This document shows, one piece after another, positions 20,506-30,780 of a stretch of 52,183 nt of DNA (positions within the stretch are counted from its first letter, which is position 1; every line of letters starts with the position of its first letter). The notes below the pieces were generated by a model. That model was not told the DNA's origin. It did not search any database and saw only the letters and a list, made by a program, of their open reading frames with translations. Origin of the DNA: Cymbomonas tetramitiformis (lineage: Eukaryota; Chlorophyta; Pyramimonadophyceae; Pyramimonadales; Pyramimonadaceae); assembly GCA_001247695.2 (NCBI GenBank), contig LGRX02034907.1, forward strand, positions 1-52,183, given 5' to 3'. A program made the translations under genes and the position numbers.

Positions 20506-20802
20506 TCATTTTGAATTAGATGTTCTTTTATATTTATTAATATTTTTTTCTAATGAAGTAGAATTACCCCATAATAAATGTCTTGAGAGCAAACCGGGAG
20601 TATCACATTTGTTCCAATTTTCATTAGATTTATGACGTTTAAGATAATTTAATTTTCTTTTTGTATCTTTATTTGTAGTAAAATCTGTATACCCTTTTGC
20701 TCCAAAATGTACTATTTTAGAATTGTCAAAAAATGCCATCAATTTTTTACCTTTTTTGGTAGACTTGTTTATTTTTACAGTTTTGTATTTACAATTTGCC
20801 AT
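20506..20802 (-). CDS. small conserved viral protein
   Basis: 98 residues from ATG at 20802. It has a Lys-rich start, then 'MAFFDNSKIVHFGAKGYTDF', then 'KLNYLKRHK....W.KCDTPGLLSRHLLWG'. From memory, this HFG...DY...RH...W...T.G.LSR..LW pattern is typical of a small uncharacterised family found in nucleocytoplasmic large DNA viruses and PLVs. The function is not known. The frame is intact. Confidence 0.68.
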   Translation of the reverse strand: MANCKYKTVKINKSTKKGKKLMAFFDNSKIVHFGAKGYTDFTTNKDTKRKLNYLKRHKSNENWNKCDTPGLLSRHLLWGNSTSLEKNINKYKRTSNSK

Positions 20803-20817
20803 TTTATATTATATATC

Positions 20818-21809
20818 TTATGGAATTATTACACCGACTTTTTTGGGCGTTGAACTATTTCCGTCATACTCGACATATTTAATTCCCTTTTTGAAATTAC
20901 CTGAATTTATGTTTCTATTTTCATAACTTACTCCGGTTGTAGGCGAAAATAACTTTTTATCTTGCTTTTGTCTACCGGTAAATTTTCTAATTATTTCCGT
21001 AATAGGGTTAAAACTAGGAACTTTGTCTATATTTTTTTCTTCGATTGGTTGTAATCCTAAATATTTCCGTAAATGATTCTTTTCTTCTAGACTCTCTTTA
21101 ATACCCATGGTATCCATAAAATCTGTAAAATTAATAGGGGGCGCTTCGTTTAACAATGCACCTTCTATTACACCTTGAGTCGTTCTAAAATAGTCGAACT
21201 TGTGGGTTGATAGTATCCAAAATAACCACCCATAATTGAACCACCTATAGCATTTGCGAAACCAAATCTAGACCTTGCCGTGGAGACACGTTCGGTTTGT
21301 GGATAATTTTCGGTGTACATTTGTTCTATATCATGCAATTTTGAAAGATCATTTTCAGTTCCCGTTTTAGGATTTATATGAATAATTTCATAATTAGAAT
21401 TTGGATGTGGCGCTAATCTTGAGGGTAATGAAACTAAATCTCCTTCCGTTGAATAAACATATTGTTTTTCCGTCGGAGTATTTACCGGTTTTTGCAATGG
21501 ATTAATAGCTGGATTAAAATGATGACCTTCAACATTATATTTTTCAGCAATGAAATTAGATTGACCGCTTCCGTTTGAGTGCCCCGTTACCGAAATTTTG
21601 TAATTATTTCCAATTTTTTTAAAAACATTTTCATATCTTTGAGATGCTTCGTTATATCTTTGAGTTGTGCGTTGTTTGCCTATAGTTGTTAATAAATTCA
21701 CATACCAATCTTCAAAATTACTTAACCTATTAGGGTCTTTAGAAATTGCATCTAATTTGAAAAATTCAGCGTCGCTCCCACGAGAGTTTCCGGTGGAATA
21801 AATATACAT
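20818..21809 (-). pseudogene. lipase (class 3-like), N-terminally truncated and frameshifted
   Basis: Homologous to the intact gene at 33140-34498. It begins abruptly at 'RGSDAEF' (about 21780), so roughly the first 170 residues are missing. The nucleophile elbow GHSNGSG is at about 21575, followed by 'STEGDLVSLPSRLAPH' with the likely catalytic Asp. A frame change near 21170 separates the body from the C-terminal part that resumes at 21156 ('INFTDFMDTMGIKESLEEK'). The truncation point coincides with the repeat TCCGGTGGAATAAATATA that also marks the left viral edge near 14080. Confidence 0.75.
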
Positions 21810-21908
21810 ATGACAAATTAGAAAAAAATTATCATAATCAAATTAATAAAGAAATTAATATAATAAATAAAATAATAATTAAATAATTAATAATAATAAC
21901 AACAATTT

Positions 21909-22055
21909 TAGGCTTTTTTAAATTTGACCGTATTGTCCGTAGCAGATTCAATATAAAATTGACCAACCGACGCCGAGGCTTCACCGACAGGCATACTAAT
22001 TGGGTTTATAAATAACCCTTGTCCAATATTTAAATTTTGTGCAATAACTCTTTTA
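21909..22055 (-). pseudogene. C-terminal fragment of a second viral gene fused behind the ATPase
   Basis: A short frame ending at 21909 carries 'NIGQGLFINPISMPVGEASA', a beta-rich sequence like the end of a structural protein. It follows directly, in another frame, where the ATPase frame breaks off (about 22055). This shows a deletion joining two unrelated genes. Confidence 0.45.
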
Positions 22056-23133
22056 TATTTTTATTTTTAAAAACTAATAAATGAGTTAAGTTGCCTCTTA
22101 TTGATTTATTCAATCCCATTTGATTACTTGTATAATTCTGTGTTGCAAATAATAACGATACACCTAAAGCCCCATTTTTAAGTTTCTCTTTATGACGGTG
22201 AGTAGTTACAAGTTGATTTAACTTAGCACGTGGTAACATGATGTCATTTCCTTGTACATCATCTAATAAAACCACAATCACCGGCTTTTTCCCATCATAT
22301 TTATGGTCAGGTGGGTTATACATGGTGTCCTCAAATTCAATTAATAATTCATTTGGAATATCATGAATTGATTTTGTTTTATCTTTTAACATTTTATTCA
22401 ATTTCTTCCATCTTTTTAACTTTTCATGATATTCTTCGTATTCTTTAGCTTCGGTGTCAAGAATTTCTTCTATTTTTTGAGGAGCTTCAATCGTAGGTTC
22501 TGATATATCTTCGTTGTCCAATGGTAAACCTTTAAAATAATGTGCATTATTGTGGTATGTAGGGCTGACTAAAATTAACCGGTCTAATGCATTATTTTGT
22601 TTCATCAATCTTAATAAATTAGGGTTTCTTCGATCTATACTTGTAATAATGTCGGTATCACGTGGTAAAGAAAACGATAATGCTTGTCTTAATAGTGGAT
22701 TCTCAATTCTCCTTGATGAAGGACCGGATTCGCCTTGATTTTCGGGTGTGTTTAACGGAGATGGAGAAAAATCTTCACTCAATCTTTTTAAACCTGAATT
22801 AATTTCGTCAGTGTCAATTTCACTCAACAATTCTTCTTCTTCTTCAAAACTTATTGGAGTGGGTTGTGAAGAAAATTCTTCTTGCATAATATATTTTGGA
22901 AAATCAAAATCATGTCTTAATTCTTTAGTTAAATGCATAGGATTTATGGGGGAATTTGTTAAATCAAAATAAAATAATTCGGGATTTGAACTAGGTACGG
23001 TCATACTATAGCTATTTTTAGAAAGGTTGCCATAACTTTTAAACATTTTTTGAGAATTTGGTACTCTATTTGTTATATCCATCCGTTTTAAACATTGTTG
23101 TTTGGTGTACGCGTCGGTTAATTGCGATCTCAT
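22030..23133 (-). pseudogene. chimera: N-terminus of a conserved PLV protein fused to a packaging-ATPase fragment
   Basis: Residues 1 to about 180 (from 23133) match the PLV-B protein at 32513 (both begin MR..LTD, then C.K.M.I.N, YG.L.K..Y). At about 22600 the frame passes directly into the ATPase at 'NLLRLMKQNNALDRLILVSP'. That is just after where the intact enzyme has its Walker A loop, so the P-loop is missing. Walker B is present ('VIVVLLDDVQGND', about 22265), as is the downstream 'LLFATQNYTSN' sensor region. The C-terminus is cut. It cannot be an active ATPase; it is a deletion joint, possibly at the shared NPNLL/SNLL bases. Confidence 0.75.
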
Positions 23134-23178
23134 TTGGAATTTGTTTAGTATAAAATAAATAAATAAAATTATTAATTT

Positions 23179-23883
23179 AATGTTTAAAATTCATAATGCA
23201 AACTGTTTTGATATTCTCCCTAAAATAAATGATAATTCCGTAGATTTATTTATATTAGATTTACCTTATATAACCAAACCGCTTGTAAATGGGATAAAGA
23301 AATAATTGATTTAAATTTGTTGTGAAAACATTTGAAGCGTATAGGTAAAGAAAAGACATGTTATATTTTTCTAACCACAACTAAATTTGGACATAAGATA
23401 ATTGAAAGTAATAAAGCATGGTTTCGATATGATTTTAGTATATTCTAAGAGTATATCTTTAGGACTTTTTCATGCAAATCAAATGCCATTACGGAGTCAC
23501 GAGATGATTTATGTATTTTATAAAAGGCTACCTACATATAACCCGCAAAAAACTCCCGGAAAGCCATATTACAAATCGAGTGCAAATACTACTAATATAT
23601 ATACCAAACATTGTGCTCGATTACCAACCAAATGTGAAGACGGTTATCGACATCCAAAATCAGTTTTGAAATTTTCAAACGGAAATTATAAAAGTAAACA
23701 TACATGTTCGAAACCAATCGAATTAATGGAATACTTAATTAAATCATATTCAAATGAAAATGACCTCGTTTGTGATCCTTTTATGGGTATTGGATCTAGT
23801 TTAATTGCTTGTAAAAACAATAATCGAAAATACATAGGGGTTGAATTAGATAATGAGTTTTACAATATTTGCCATGCAATATA
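23179..23883 (+). pseudogene. DNA N6-adenine methyltransferase pseudogene (PLV-A)
   Basis: Diverged copy of the intact enzyme at 28482. Starts MFKIHNANCFDILP; the catalytic DLPY tetrapeptide is at about 23260, immediately followed by a frameshift. Stops appear near 23305, 23322 and 23445. The last 120 codons (from about 23470) are open and end in 'CDPFMGIGSSLIACKNNNRK', the SAM-binding FxGxG motif, and 'GVELDNEF'. Motif order (catalytic first, SAM site last) is the beta class of amino-methyltransferases. Not functional as read. Confidence 0.82.
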
Positions 23884-24190
23884 AATCGTTAGAATAAATA
23901 CATGAATATAAAGAAGATAGGTATAAAGAATGTGAGAGATTATATAAACATAAATTAACATAAACTTATTTGTTTATTTACATAAAAGGTAATGGGTAGC
24001 GGGTAATGGGTTGTTTATAAAAGTATATCAAAGGAAGAATATCATTTTGTATATTAATTTATTATCATTTGAAAATGTTTTTGAAAATGCCCATTACCCC
24101 ATACCCATTACCATGATGAAAAGGATAATATGATTGGCTAGTTTCATTATCACAACAAGATATTAAAGATGGATGGGTTTAGGGTTTTAA

Positions 24191-24500
24191 AATTCTAGGT
24201 ATACATAGCACTTTATAAATCATTAATAGATAAGTCTATCATTCTATACGGTCAAAATAATGAAATGTGCCTTCCGGACTCAAATGAAATTAGCCTTTCC
24301 AAACTTTGCGCACTTCTACTTTTGGTTTTGAAACTGATTGGGTTCTTAGTAAATCAAACATAAATTCTAGATATACATAGCACTTTTCAATTTACTAATA
24401 GATAAGTCTATCATTCTATACGGTCAAAATAATGAAATTCGCCTTCCGGACGCAAGCAAAATTAGCCTTTCCAAAGTTTGCGCACTTCTACTTTTGCTTT
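24191..24500 (+). repeat. two direct repeats of about 137 bp
   Basis: 24191-24326 and 24363-24500 share 'gataagtctatcattctata', 'cggtcaaaataatgaaat' and 'tttgcgcacttctactttt'. They lie between the methyltransferase pseudogene and a second methyltransferase C-terminal remnant. The duplication may have arisen with that second copy. Confidence 0.8.
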
Positions 24501-24504
24501 TAGG

Positions 24505-24570
24505 AATTATATAGGAATTGAAATAAATAAAAAGTATTTTGATATAGCATTTGAAAACTCTTTTTAAAAT
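24505..24570 (+). pseudogene. C-terminal remnant of another N6-adenine methyltransferase
   Basis: About 20 codons, 'RNYIGIEINKKYFDIAFENS' then stop, match the end of the adenine methyltransferases at 23883 and 29192 (R.(F/Y)IG(V/I)E.(D/N).K(Y/F)). It follows the second 137-bp repeat directly. The rest of this copy is gone. Confidence 0.65.
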
Positions 24571-24637
24571 ATAAATATGTTTTGTTTTAGGAAAGGATTA
24601 GAAATTATTAGAAAATTATTTTCTTATATATTGTAAT

Positions 24638-25103
24638 ATGGGATTCAAAAAAGGTGAAAAAATTACGGACGAAGCTACTTTAGAGAGACTTAAAATAGCT
24701 AGACAAAAAGCTATGGATACGAGAAAAAAATGCTGATGCCAAAAAAGATATTAAACTTGCAAAAGAATTAGAAAATAAAAAAGAATTACAAGAAGCTCAA
24801 GAAAAAATTCAACAAACAATTAAACCTGAAATTATTAATAAATCTATTGAAAAAGAAATTCCTCAAATAAAAGAGTCTTTTAAGAAACCAAAGAAGAAAA
24901 AGGAAGTTATTGTTGTTGAAAGTGATTCTAGTGAATCTACTGATAGTGAACCTGAAGTTATAATAAAAAGATCTAAAAAATCAAAAATCAAAAAGGAAAA
25001 AACAAATGAAATTAAAAATCAACAGCCTCCAACGTATAATGACGTTTTAAACAACGATAAACAATTTCACAAAACATATAAATCTTTATTTCCAGAATTT
25101 TAA
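24638..25103 (+). pseudogene. Lys/Glu-rich coiled-coil viral protein with C-terminal PPTY, one frameshift
   Basis: ATG at 24638 (MGFKKGEKITDEATLERLKI). A run of seven A at about 24725-24731 shifts the frame; reading then continues to TAA at 25101-25103. The central part is a charged coiled coil with a Ser/Asp/Glu patch ('VVESDSSESTDSEPE'). The end is 'QPPTYNDVLNNDKQFHKTYK' and 'SLFPEF'. PPxY is a known late-domain-type motif binding WW domains; its use here is speculation. The last 30 codons recur at 45441-45551. It sits directly upstream of the packaging ATPase in both copies. Confidence 0.6.
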
Positions 25104-25137
25104 TCTTTATTATAAGGAAACTTTAGCTTTTTATAAA

Positions 25138-26051
25138 ATGTCTTTACAAAAAATAAATGATCCAAAGTATGGTATTCAAATTCCTACAAATTCAGCTTTT
25201 ACAATTGAAACCGAACCAAATTTCATTCAATTACACGGAATCATTTTGGCCGTGGCAAAACGTGGTGTAGGTAAAACCACAGCTTTATCTAATTTATTAA
25301 GATTAATGAAAAATAATAATGCTTTAGATAGATTAATTTTGGTGTCTCCAACATATCATAACAATAAACATTATTTTCAAGGACTTCCATTAGATGACGA
25401 TAATGATGTTTTAGAGCCAACAAAAGATGTTCCCGAAAAAATTGAAAATACATTAAATGAGGAACCCACCGAATACGAAGAATATCAAGAAAAATTAAAA
25501 AGCGTATAAGAAATTTATGTCGTTGCTGAAAAGAAAAGATATTAATATACAACGTATATGATACTCCTACTGATTTATTATTAGAGTTTTCAGACTCTGA
25601 TTTTGAACCTCCACAACATAAATATAATGGTAAAAAGCCTATAATTGTTGTATTCTTTGATGATGTTCAAGGCACAGATTTAATGAAACCTTCATCTAAA
25701 TTAAGTAACTTAGTAATTAAACATAGACATTTAGGAAAACTTAACGATGGTGCGATTAGGCACAACCTTATTGTTTGCTACACAATCATACACTTCTAAT
25801 AGTGGAGGGTTATTGAAAGCTATTCGTGGAAATTTAACACAATGCTGGTATTTCGTAACAAAAATATGAAAGAAATTGATTGTATTTCCGAAGAATGTGC
25901 AGGTGAAATATCAAAAGAAGTATTTGATGATGTATATAAGAAGTCAATTCAAAACCCACACGACTTTCTATTGATTGATCTACATAAGAAACAAAATCAT
26001 CCATCAGCGTTTCGTAGGAATTTCAATGAATTTATTGTCCCTACAATGTAA
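25138..26051 (+). pseudogene. packaging ATPase (FtsK/HerA-A32 type), copy 1, broken
   Basis: Starts MSLQKINDPKYGIQIP. Walker A 'AVAKRGVGKTTALSN' is at about 25250-25295 and Walker B 'IIVVFFDDVQGTD' at about 25640-25680. The frame breaks at about 25507, 25550 and 25750, and again near 25840, by small insertions or deletions relative to the second copy at 45583. The closing part, 'ECAGEISKEVFDDVYKKSIQ', is intact up to TAA at 26049-26051. The family pumps DNA into virus capsids. Its 3' end overlaps the convergent cytosine methyltransferase fragment. Confidence 0.85.
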
Positions 26052-26314
26052 ATCTTTTATCAATTCTTTTAATAATATTGGCGGTATTATATAAGCATCA
26101 TTTACACCTATATCGTCTTTAGAATTTGATGATTGTGTACGTTGGGCGGTATATAAATGCTTGCCGTATTTTTGTTTACTATCACAAGGCGTTAGTTTAT
26201 TACATATTTTCAAATTCAAATCGTTCATATTTGTCCATATATTAGTCATTTTTCTATAGGGAAAACCATATCTACAATAACAACAAGTGTGCTTATACAT
26301 ACATAATGGAATCA
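26004..26314 (-). pseudogene. C-terminal half of a cytosine-5 DNA methyltransferase, split by the 11.6-kb element
   Basis: Encodes the target-recognition half: 'IPLCMYKHTCCYCRYGFPYR', 'KMTNIWTN', 'TPCDSKQKYGKHLYTAQRTQ'. It is nearly identical in sequence to the same part of the intact gene at 46445-47110. It begins at the TCA target duplication (26312-26314); its N-terminal half with the catalytic PPC lies at 37938-38304. Confidence 0.88.
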
Positions 26315-26329
26315 CCCTACAAATTTAGG

Positions 26330-26920
26330 ACGCCTGTACCCGACATGTACCCGGCATGTACTTGGACAAGGTACATATGTACCTACCCACTCCCAACTTG
26401 GGGCCCAAAACTCAGTGAAAATCCGAGTTGTAAAAAGTGCAATATTTTCACATATATGTCAAGGCCATGAGTGACTAAGACGTCCTTGACAAGTTTCGAT
26501 GTAAACAAATGAGTTATTCCTTCAGAAATGGACATCCGGAAAACAGGACTGGCGTGTACTTACGTGTACCTACATGTACCCCGTCGACGGGTACACACTT
26601 CCAGAACGGTGCATGCGGGGTGCATGTGTACGCAATCGAGTGCGTACACATGCACCCAGCATGCTCCGGGCGGGTACATGTAGGTACATGCCGGGTACAT
26701 GGTTCCTCGTACACATGCACCCAACGTGTACCATGCAGTGCATGCTGAGTACATGCTGGGTACATGGTGTCTCGTACACATGTACCAGCCATGTACCAAA
26801 TGGCAGACTAGTGCATGTTGGGTACATGTGAACGCACCCCCTTAGTACGACGTGGGTACATAGTTACCCCACGCGTGTTATATATGGCGTGCACGTGTAC
26901 CGACAATGTACCATGTGTGA
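26330..26920 (+). repeat. left subterminal GTACATG/CATGTACC array
   Basis: More than 20 copies of GGGTACATG, CATGTACCC and GTACACATGCACCC in both orientations. They give long chance frames of Cys/Thr/Met/Tyr-rich sequence on both strands, which are not genes. This is typical of transposase-binding arrays in CACTA elements. Confidence 0.85.
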
Positions 26921-27092
26921 ATTTAAAAATTCACCATAACAAAAACGATCATTGTATACAATTACATTTACCTATGTTTATCTATCATGCCTCATCGTCA
27001 CTGGGATTCTCATCTCGGACAATCTGCTCAAAGAAGTCGGCTAGCGGATCCAAGACCACCGACGGAGGTTTCCATGCAAGGATGCTTTCGAA

Positions 27093-27350
27093 TCACCACT
27101 TGAGAATCAATCTCCTCGGCAAGCATGCAAACGGTTCTTTTCGATCGAATTCAGTGGCCGGATTCTCTGGGTCCAAGACGTAGAAACACTTTGAAACACT
27201 ATCCGCTCTTATGATGGAATGCCTCGCACGCAAAGCGGCCGTTAAAGCTTTAGTTGGCTTCTTGAGCCACGAAACCTTGACAAACACGTACGGTCTTCCT
27301 CCAAGCTCCACTCGATAGATGTCATCCACCCGGCCAAACCTGGAATACAA
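27093..27350 (-). pseudogene. possible CACTA transposase C-terminal exon
   Basis: A frame entered from a splice-acceptor-like ATTCCAG/G (about 27336-27343) encodes 'FGRVDDIYRVELGGRPYVFV', 'KVSWLKK' and, later, 'SVSKCFYVLDPENPATEF'. The arrangement (F.G.V.DI..(V/L)...G.....F.V.W, then ...V.K.FYV.DP) is like the domain at the C-terminus of plant En/Spm TNP2 proteins. The upstream transposase body is missing; viral DNA lies there instead. Assignment is from memory of the family pattern. Confidence 0.5.
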
Positions 27351-27510
27351 GCATCATCCCCTCCCGACATCAAGCACGTATGCACCATCACATCGATATC
27401 AAATCAGTCTCGCACCGCTTGGCTCGTGCATGTTCGGCCCGCACACTACTGCACACTGGTACATGTGCACCCAAGACGTACCCGGTATGAAGACATGACG
27501 GGTAAACATG

Positions 27511-27624
27511 ACTACATAAGAGGCGTGTAGTGGGGGAGTATCCTTATTATATACACTTGTATCTCTTAAGTACCTTATGTATTTGCCAGGATTTCCCAGT
27601 ATTTCGGAACGCCTCTTATGTAGT
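27511..27624. repeat. 16-bp inverted repeat at the edge of the PLV-B tract
   Basis: ACTACATAAGAGGCGT (27511-27526) is exactly inverted at 27609-27624. It separates the GTACATG array and transposase remnant from the palindrome-bearing PLV-B DNA. Possibly the mark of an end or a small MITE. Confidence 0.6.
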
Positions 27625-27776
27625 GAGTACCTACGGTTATCTACGGCAGAATTGCGTAAGTCGACACAGCGACTGGCTACAATCTATGCTATTACCGCCT
27701 TACCTACCACCCATGCCCGCCTTGCATTGCTCGCTTCCCAGCTCGCAACCATATATCAATGGATTGATTGTTGTAT

Positions 27777-28351
27777 GTGTTCCGATGTGAGGATATATTA
27801 CTATAGTATTAATCCCCAATTTGGCACATCAGAATTTTCTGGAATTCTGCGACAATATCTGAAATTGTGTTTCTGGAAATCTGTGACAACCCGCTCTTGT
27901 GCGTCGTGTGTTCCATTGTAAGGATATATTACTATAGTATTAATCCCCTGTTTGGAACATCTGTACATTTCTAGAAATCTGCCAAGAATTATTGGAATGT
28001 GCCAAGAATTTTCTCCAAATCTGCGACAACTCAAAAGCAACAATCGAAGATTGTTGCCCCTCTTATGTGTCGTGTGTTCCGATGTGAGGATATATTACTA
28101 TAGTATTAATCCCCAGTTTGGAACATTTGTACATTTCTGGAAATCTGCGACAAGTTATACGCGATGGGCAATGAATCACCGCGAAATCAAAAGGTGGCAC
28201 ATTAGGTCATATTATAGACTATATATAAGATAACGAGAATATGACCTATTTCCCCACCTTTTACCCGTGTTGCCCGTGATGCCGATTTGTACCTTATGTG
28301 TTCCAAAGTAAGGATATAATACTCTAATATTAATCCTCGGTTTGGCACATC
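27777..28351. repeat. four copies of a 53-bp quasi-palindrome
   Basis: At 27777-27830, 27907-27960, 28074-28126 and 28299-28351. The form is TGTTCCrawGTrAGGATATA, TTACTATAGTATTAATCC and GTTTGGaACAT, with GTTCC/GGAAC at the edges and TATTACTATAGTATTA at the centre. Copies 1-3 are followed by a shared 'tttctggaaatctgcgaca' tail. The fourth lies 130 bases before the adenine methyltransferase start. Related units flank genes at 30781-30873 and 34497-34595. Confidence 0.8.
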
Positions 28352-28481
28352 GGTGTTGCTTATCTTCGATTGTTTCGCTACTGCTGCATTTCTATGAATT
28401 TCACAATGAAGCTTGCTTTCATACCTACTATATCTGCGTCACCTACCGGCATCCTTCCCTTTCTTTTCTTCGAGTACTTTA

Positions 28482-29192
28482 ATGGCGACCCAGATATTCA
28501 ACGCAGATTGTTTTGACATCTTGCCGAACATTGATAATCATTCAATTGACTTAGCTATCTTAGATTTACCTTACAACCAAACTGCGTGCAAGTTCGATAA
28601 GCAGATTATTGATTTAGATAAATTATGGAAACAATTGAAACGTATCGGCAAACCCCGAACGGCATATGTATTCTTTTGTACGACTCGGTTCGGACATAAG
28701 TTAATATCCAGCAATGAGAACATGTTTAGATATGATATCGTGTGGCAGAAAACGGTCAGTTCTGGATTTTATCATTGCAATCAGATGCCACTACGCAGTC
28801 ACGAGATGTTGTATGTATTCTATGATAAGTTACCTACTTATAATCCACAAATGACTGACGGTAAACCGTACACACGTGTCCCGGGCAGACGCACTGAGCT
28901 GTACACTGGAAACAGTCCGAGAATTAGCACAATATCGGACGGGAAACGATTTCCGAAATCAGTGATAACTATTGCGAACGGTAATCACAAAAGCAAACAC
29001 CCGACGGCGAAGCCCTACTGTATATTAGAATGGATTGTGAAAACTTATTCAAACACTAGTGATGTTATATTATACCCATTCATGGGCATCGGTACGGTCG
29101 GTAAGGTATGCAATAATGATAATCGCAGATTTATTGGAATTGAATTAGATAAGAAATATTATGATATGGCTCAGGAGTTATTGAATATATGA
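28482..29192 (+). CDS. DNA N6-adenine methyltransferase (beta class), PLV-B
   Basis: 236 residues from ATG 28482 (MATQIFNADCFDILPNIDNH). The catalytic tetrapeptide DLPY is near residue 32 ('LAILDLPYNQTACKF'). The SAM-binding motif is C-terminal ('YPFMGIGTVGKVCNNDN', then 'IGIELDKKYYDMA'). That order places it in the beta class of amino-methyltransferases, alongside phage and PLV enzymes that methylate adenine (N4-cytosine is possible). A usual TxKP-type element appears as 'HPTAKPYCILEWIVKTYS'. It is the intact counterpart of the 23179 pseudogene. Likely role: marking viral DNA to resist host nucleases or to regulate expression. No restriction nuclease is adjacent. Confidence 0.88.
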   Translation: MATQIFNADCFDILPNIDNHSIDLAILDLPYNQTACKFDKQIIDLDKLWKQLKRIGKPRTAYVFFCTTRFGHKLISSNENMFRYDIVWQKTVSSGFYHCNQMPLRSHEMLYVFYDKLPTYNPQMTDGKPYTRVPGRRTELYTGNSPRISTISDGKRFPKSVITIANGNHKSKHPTAKPYCILEWIVKTYSNTSDVILYPFMGIGTVGKVCNNDNRRFIGIELDKKYYDMAQELLNI

Positions 29193-29993
29193 TATACCAG
29201 ACTGTCGATAACATTAAGAACCATTAAGTATTAGCAATGATATTCAAGCATTCGTGCAATTGAACCTATAAAATTAGTTCTGGTGACGTTTCGCAATGTT
29301 CTGGTATCAGGGTTTTGACCCTGTATGCTACCTTATATGAACCAATATGCTACTTAAACACTATGCAACCTTCTGAAACATTCATATGCACTATTCTGAG
29401 CAAAAATGTTAAGTCATCCGTGAATTACTAACCCACTAATAAAGTTTGGGCACTAGTCAGGCTGCAGTCACATATTGCGAATTTAGGGTTTGCACCCGGC
29501 ATGACCAATTAGCTATTGTCTTAGGTGCCTCATATACTATGGCACATACATACATACATATATCCTACTATTCTATACTGAAAAGGCAGCCATAAGCTGC
29601 GAATGTTGTACAAATGTAAATATACTGTGACGGCATGACGCCGTAACTACCGTCGCTACTGCACCATTGCAAGTGTTGATGCGAAAAGTGCATGCATAAT
29701 TGAACCTACTTTGAAGTCTTCTTTGCTTTGGAGCGGGTAGTTGGGGACTTCTTCTCGCCGTGGTATGCAATACCTACCAACTTCTCCTTCTCCTTCTGGG
29801 TACGCTGTTTCGGCTCCGGCTCTGTTTTCGCCGTCGATGCGACATGCGGGACTTCTTCCGCACGCACCGGGCTCGTGACGGGCTGCCCCTCATAGCCCTT
29901 GTAACCCTCGTAATTGTATTCGTACTCCTCGGGGTCACCTGAGCGTGGCGACTCCTGGGAGCCCACTTAAGCAATAAGAACATTGATAGTATA
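29193..29993. other. spacer with a charged minus-strand frame
   Basis: Mostly no gene. On the minus strand 29706-29966 is open (Glu/Lys/Thr-rich, ending KKTSK), with high GC compared with the flanks, beginning at a GTG or after a possible splice acceptor. It could be a tail of a captured gene or chance; I do not call it a gene. Confidence 0.3.
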
Positions 29994-30220
29994 TTGGACA
30001 TGTTGCCTAACAATATCATCGATAATTTCGGAGATTTTTTCAAATTCACCACCGCCATGAAAGGATTGAACCAATATGACAAGTGGGATGCATTTTGCAA
30101 GACTAAACCTAACTATCACCAAGATACCAACAATCAAACTTGGAATTCATGTAAACCCAATGGCGACTTTGATGCCATCGGGTGGCTCTTATCTAGGAAT
30201 GAGAACATCATTAATTATCA
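29994..30220 (+). pseudogene. fragment of a viral primase/helicase-like protein
   Basis: About 75 codons: 'FKFTTAMKGLNQYDKWDAFC', 'QTWNSCKPNGDFDAIGWLLS'. The arrangement W..FC...Y......W......(I)G.L resembles the PriCT-type linker region between primase and superfamily 3 helicase of PLVs and large viruses. Both neighbouring domains are missing. The frame is interrupted where polymerase sequence begins. Confidence 0.4.
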
Positions 30221-30775
30221 CAAAATGAAACCGACACCCTGGCTGCATTCATAACCAGTTACGGTAGAATAAAGTTGTATCAGTTAATAGAGGCAGCAGG
30301 CTTCGCCAATGTGCTTTACTTTGATTGCGACTCAATAATATATAGCGAAACTCCTGAAAACTATCACATATATCATGGCAATGCATATCGACAGCCATGG
30401 TTGGGTTTCCTGAAATGTGAATTGCAACATTTAGAAAGGGACCATGGTAAGTGTATCGAGTTCTTGGCAACAGGACCAAAGTCATACAGTATGAAGTTTG
30501 CTGATGGTTACACCATGACCAAGATTAAGGGATTCTCTTTGAGCGTAGATAACCTGCAACATATCAATCACGATGTTATGAAAGACATGGTCATCAACCG
30601 CAAACTACATACACCAGTCAAGATGAGCAATATGGTTATTAGGCATCCTTGTAAACATGAAGGTGTACGGTCCTTGAGCATGGAAACGAGGGCGGAGTCA
30701 AAGACATTCAATTTCGTTTACGATAAGGGCAATATCAATTGGGAAACGTGGGAAGTTGTTCCGTTCTTAGATTAA
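30218..30775 (+). pseudogene. C-terminal fragment of protein-primed family B DNA polymerase
   Basis: The frame has 'NETDTLAAFITSYGRIKLYQ', then motif C 'VLYFDCDSIIY' (about 30305-30340), which corresponds to the YxDTDS polymerase active site. It then has 'YTMTKIKGFSLSV' and ends at 30775. Palm motif A, exonuclease and N-terminal regions are absent; a primase/helicase fragment is joined directly upstream. Protein-primed PolB is a hallmark of polintons and many PLVs. As it stands it cannot replicate DNA. Confidence 0.72.
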
Positions 30776-30780
30776 TAATT

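Noticed and set aside
26509..26831. Several overlapping Cys/Thr/Met-rich frames on both strands
   Set aside because: They are translations of the GTACATG/CATGTACCC array. Open frames on both strands follow from the repeat period, and no start context or domain supports a gene.
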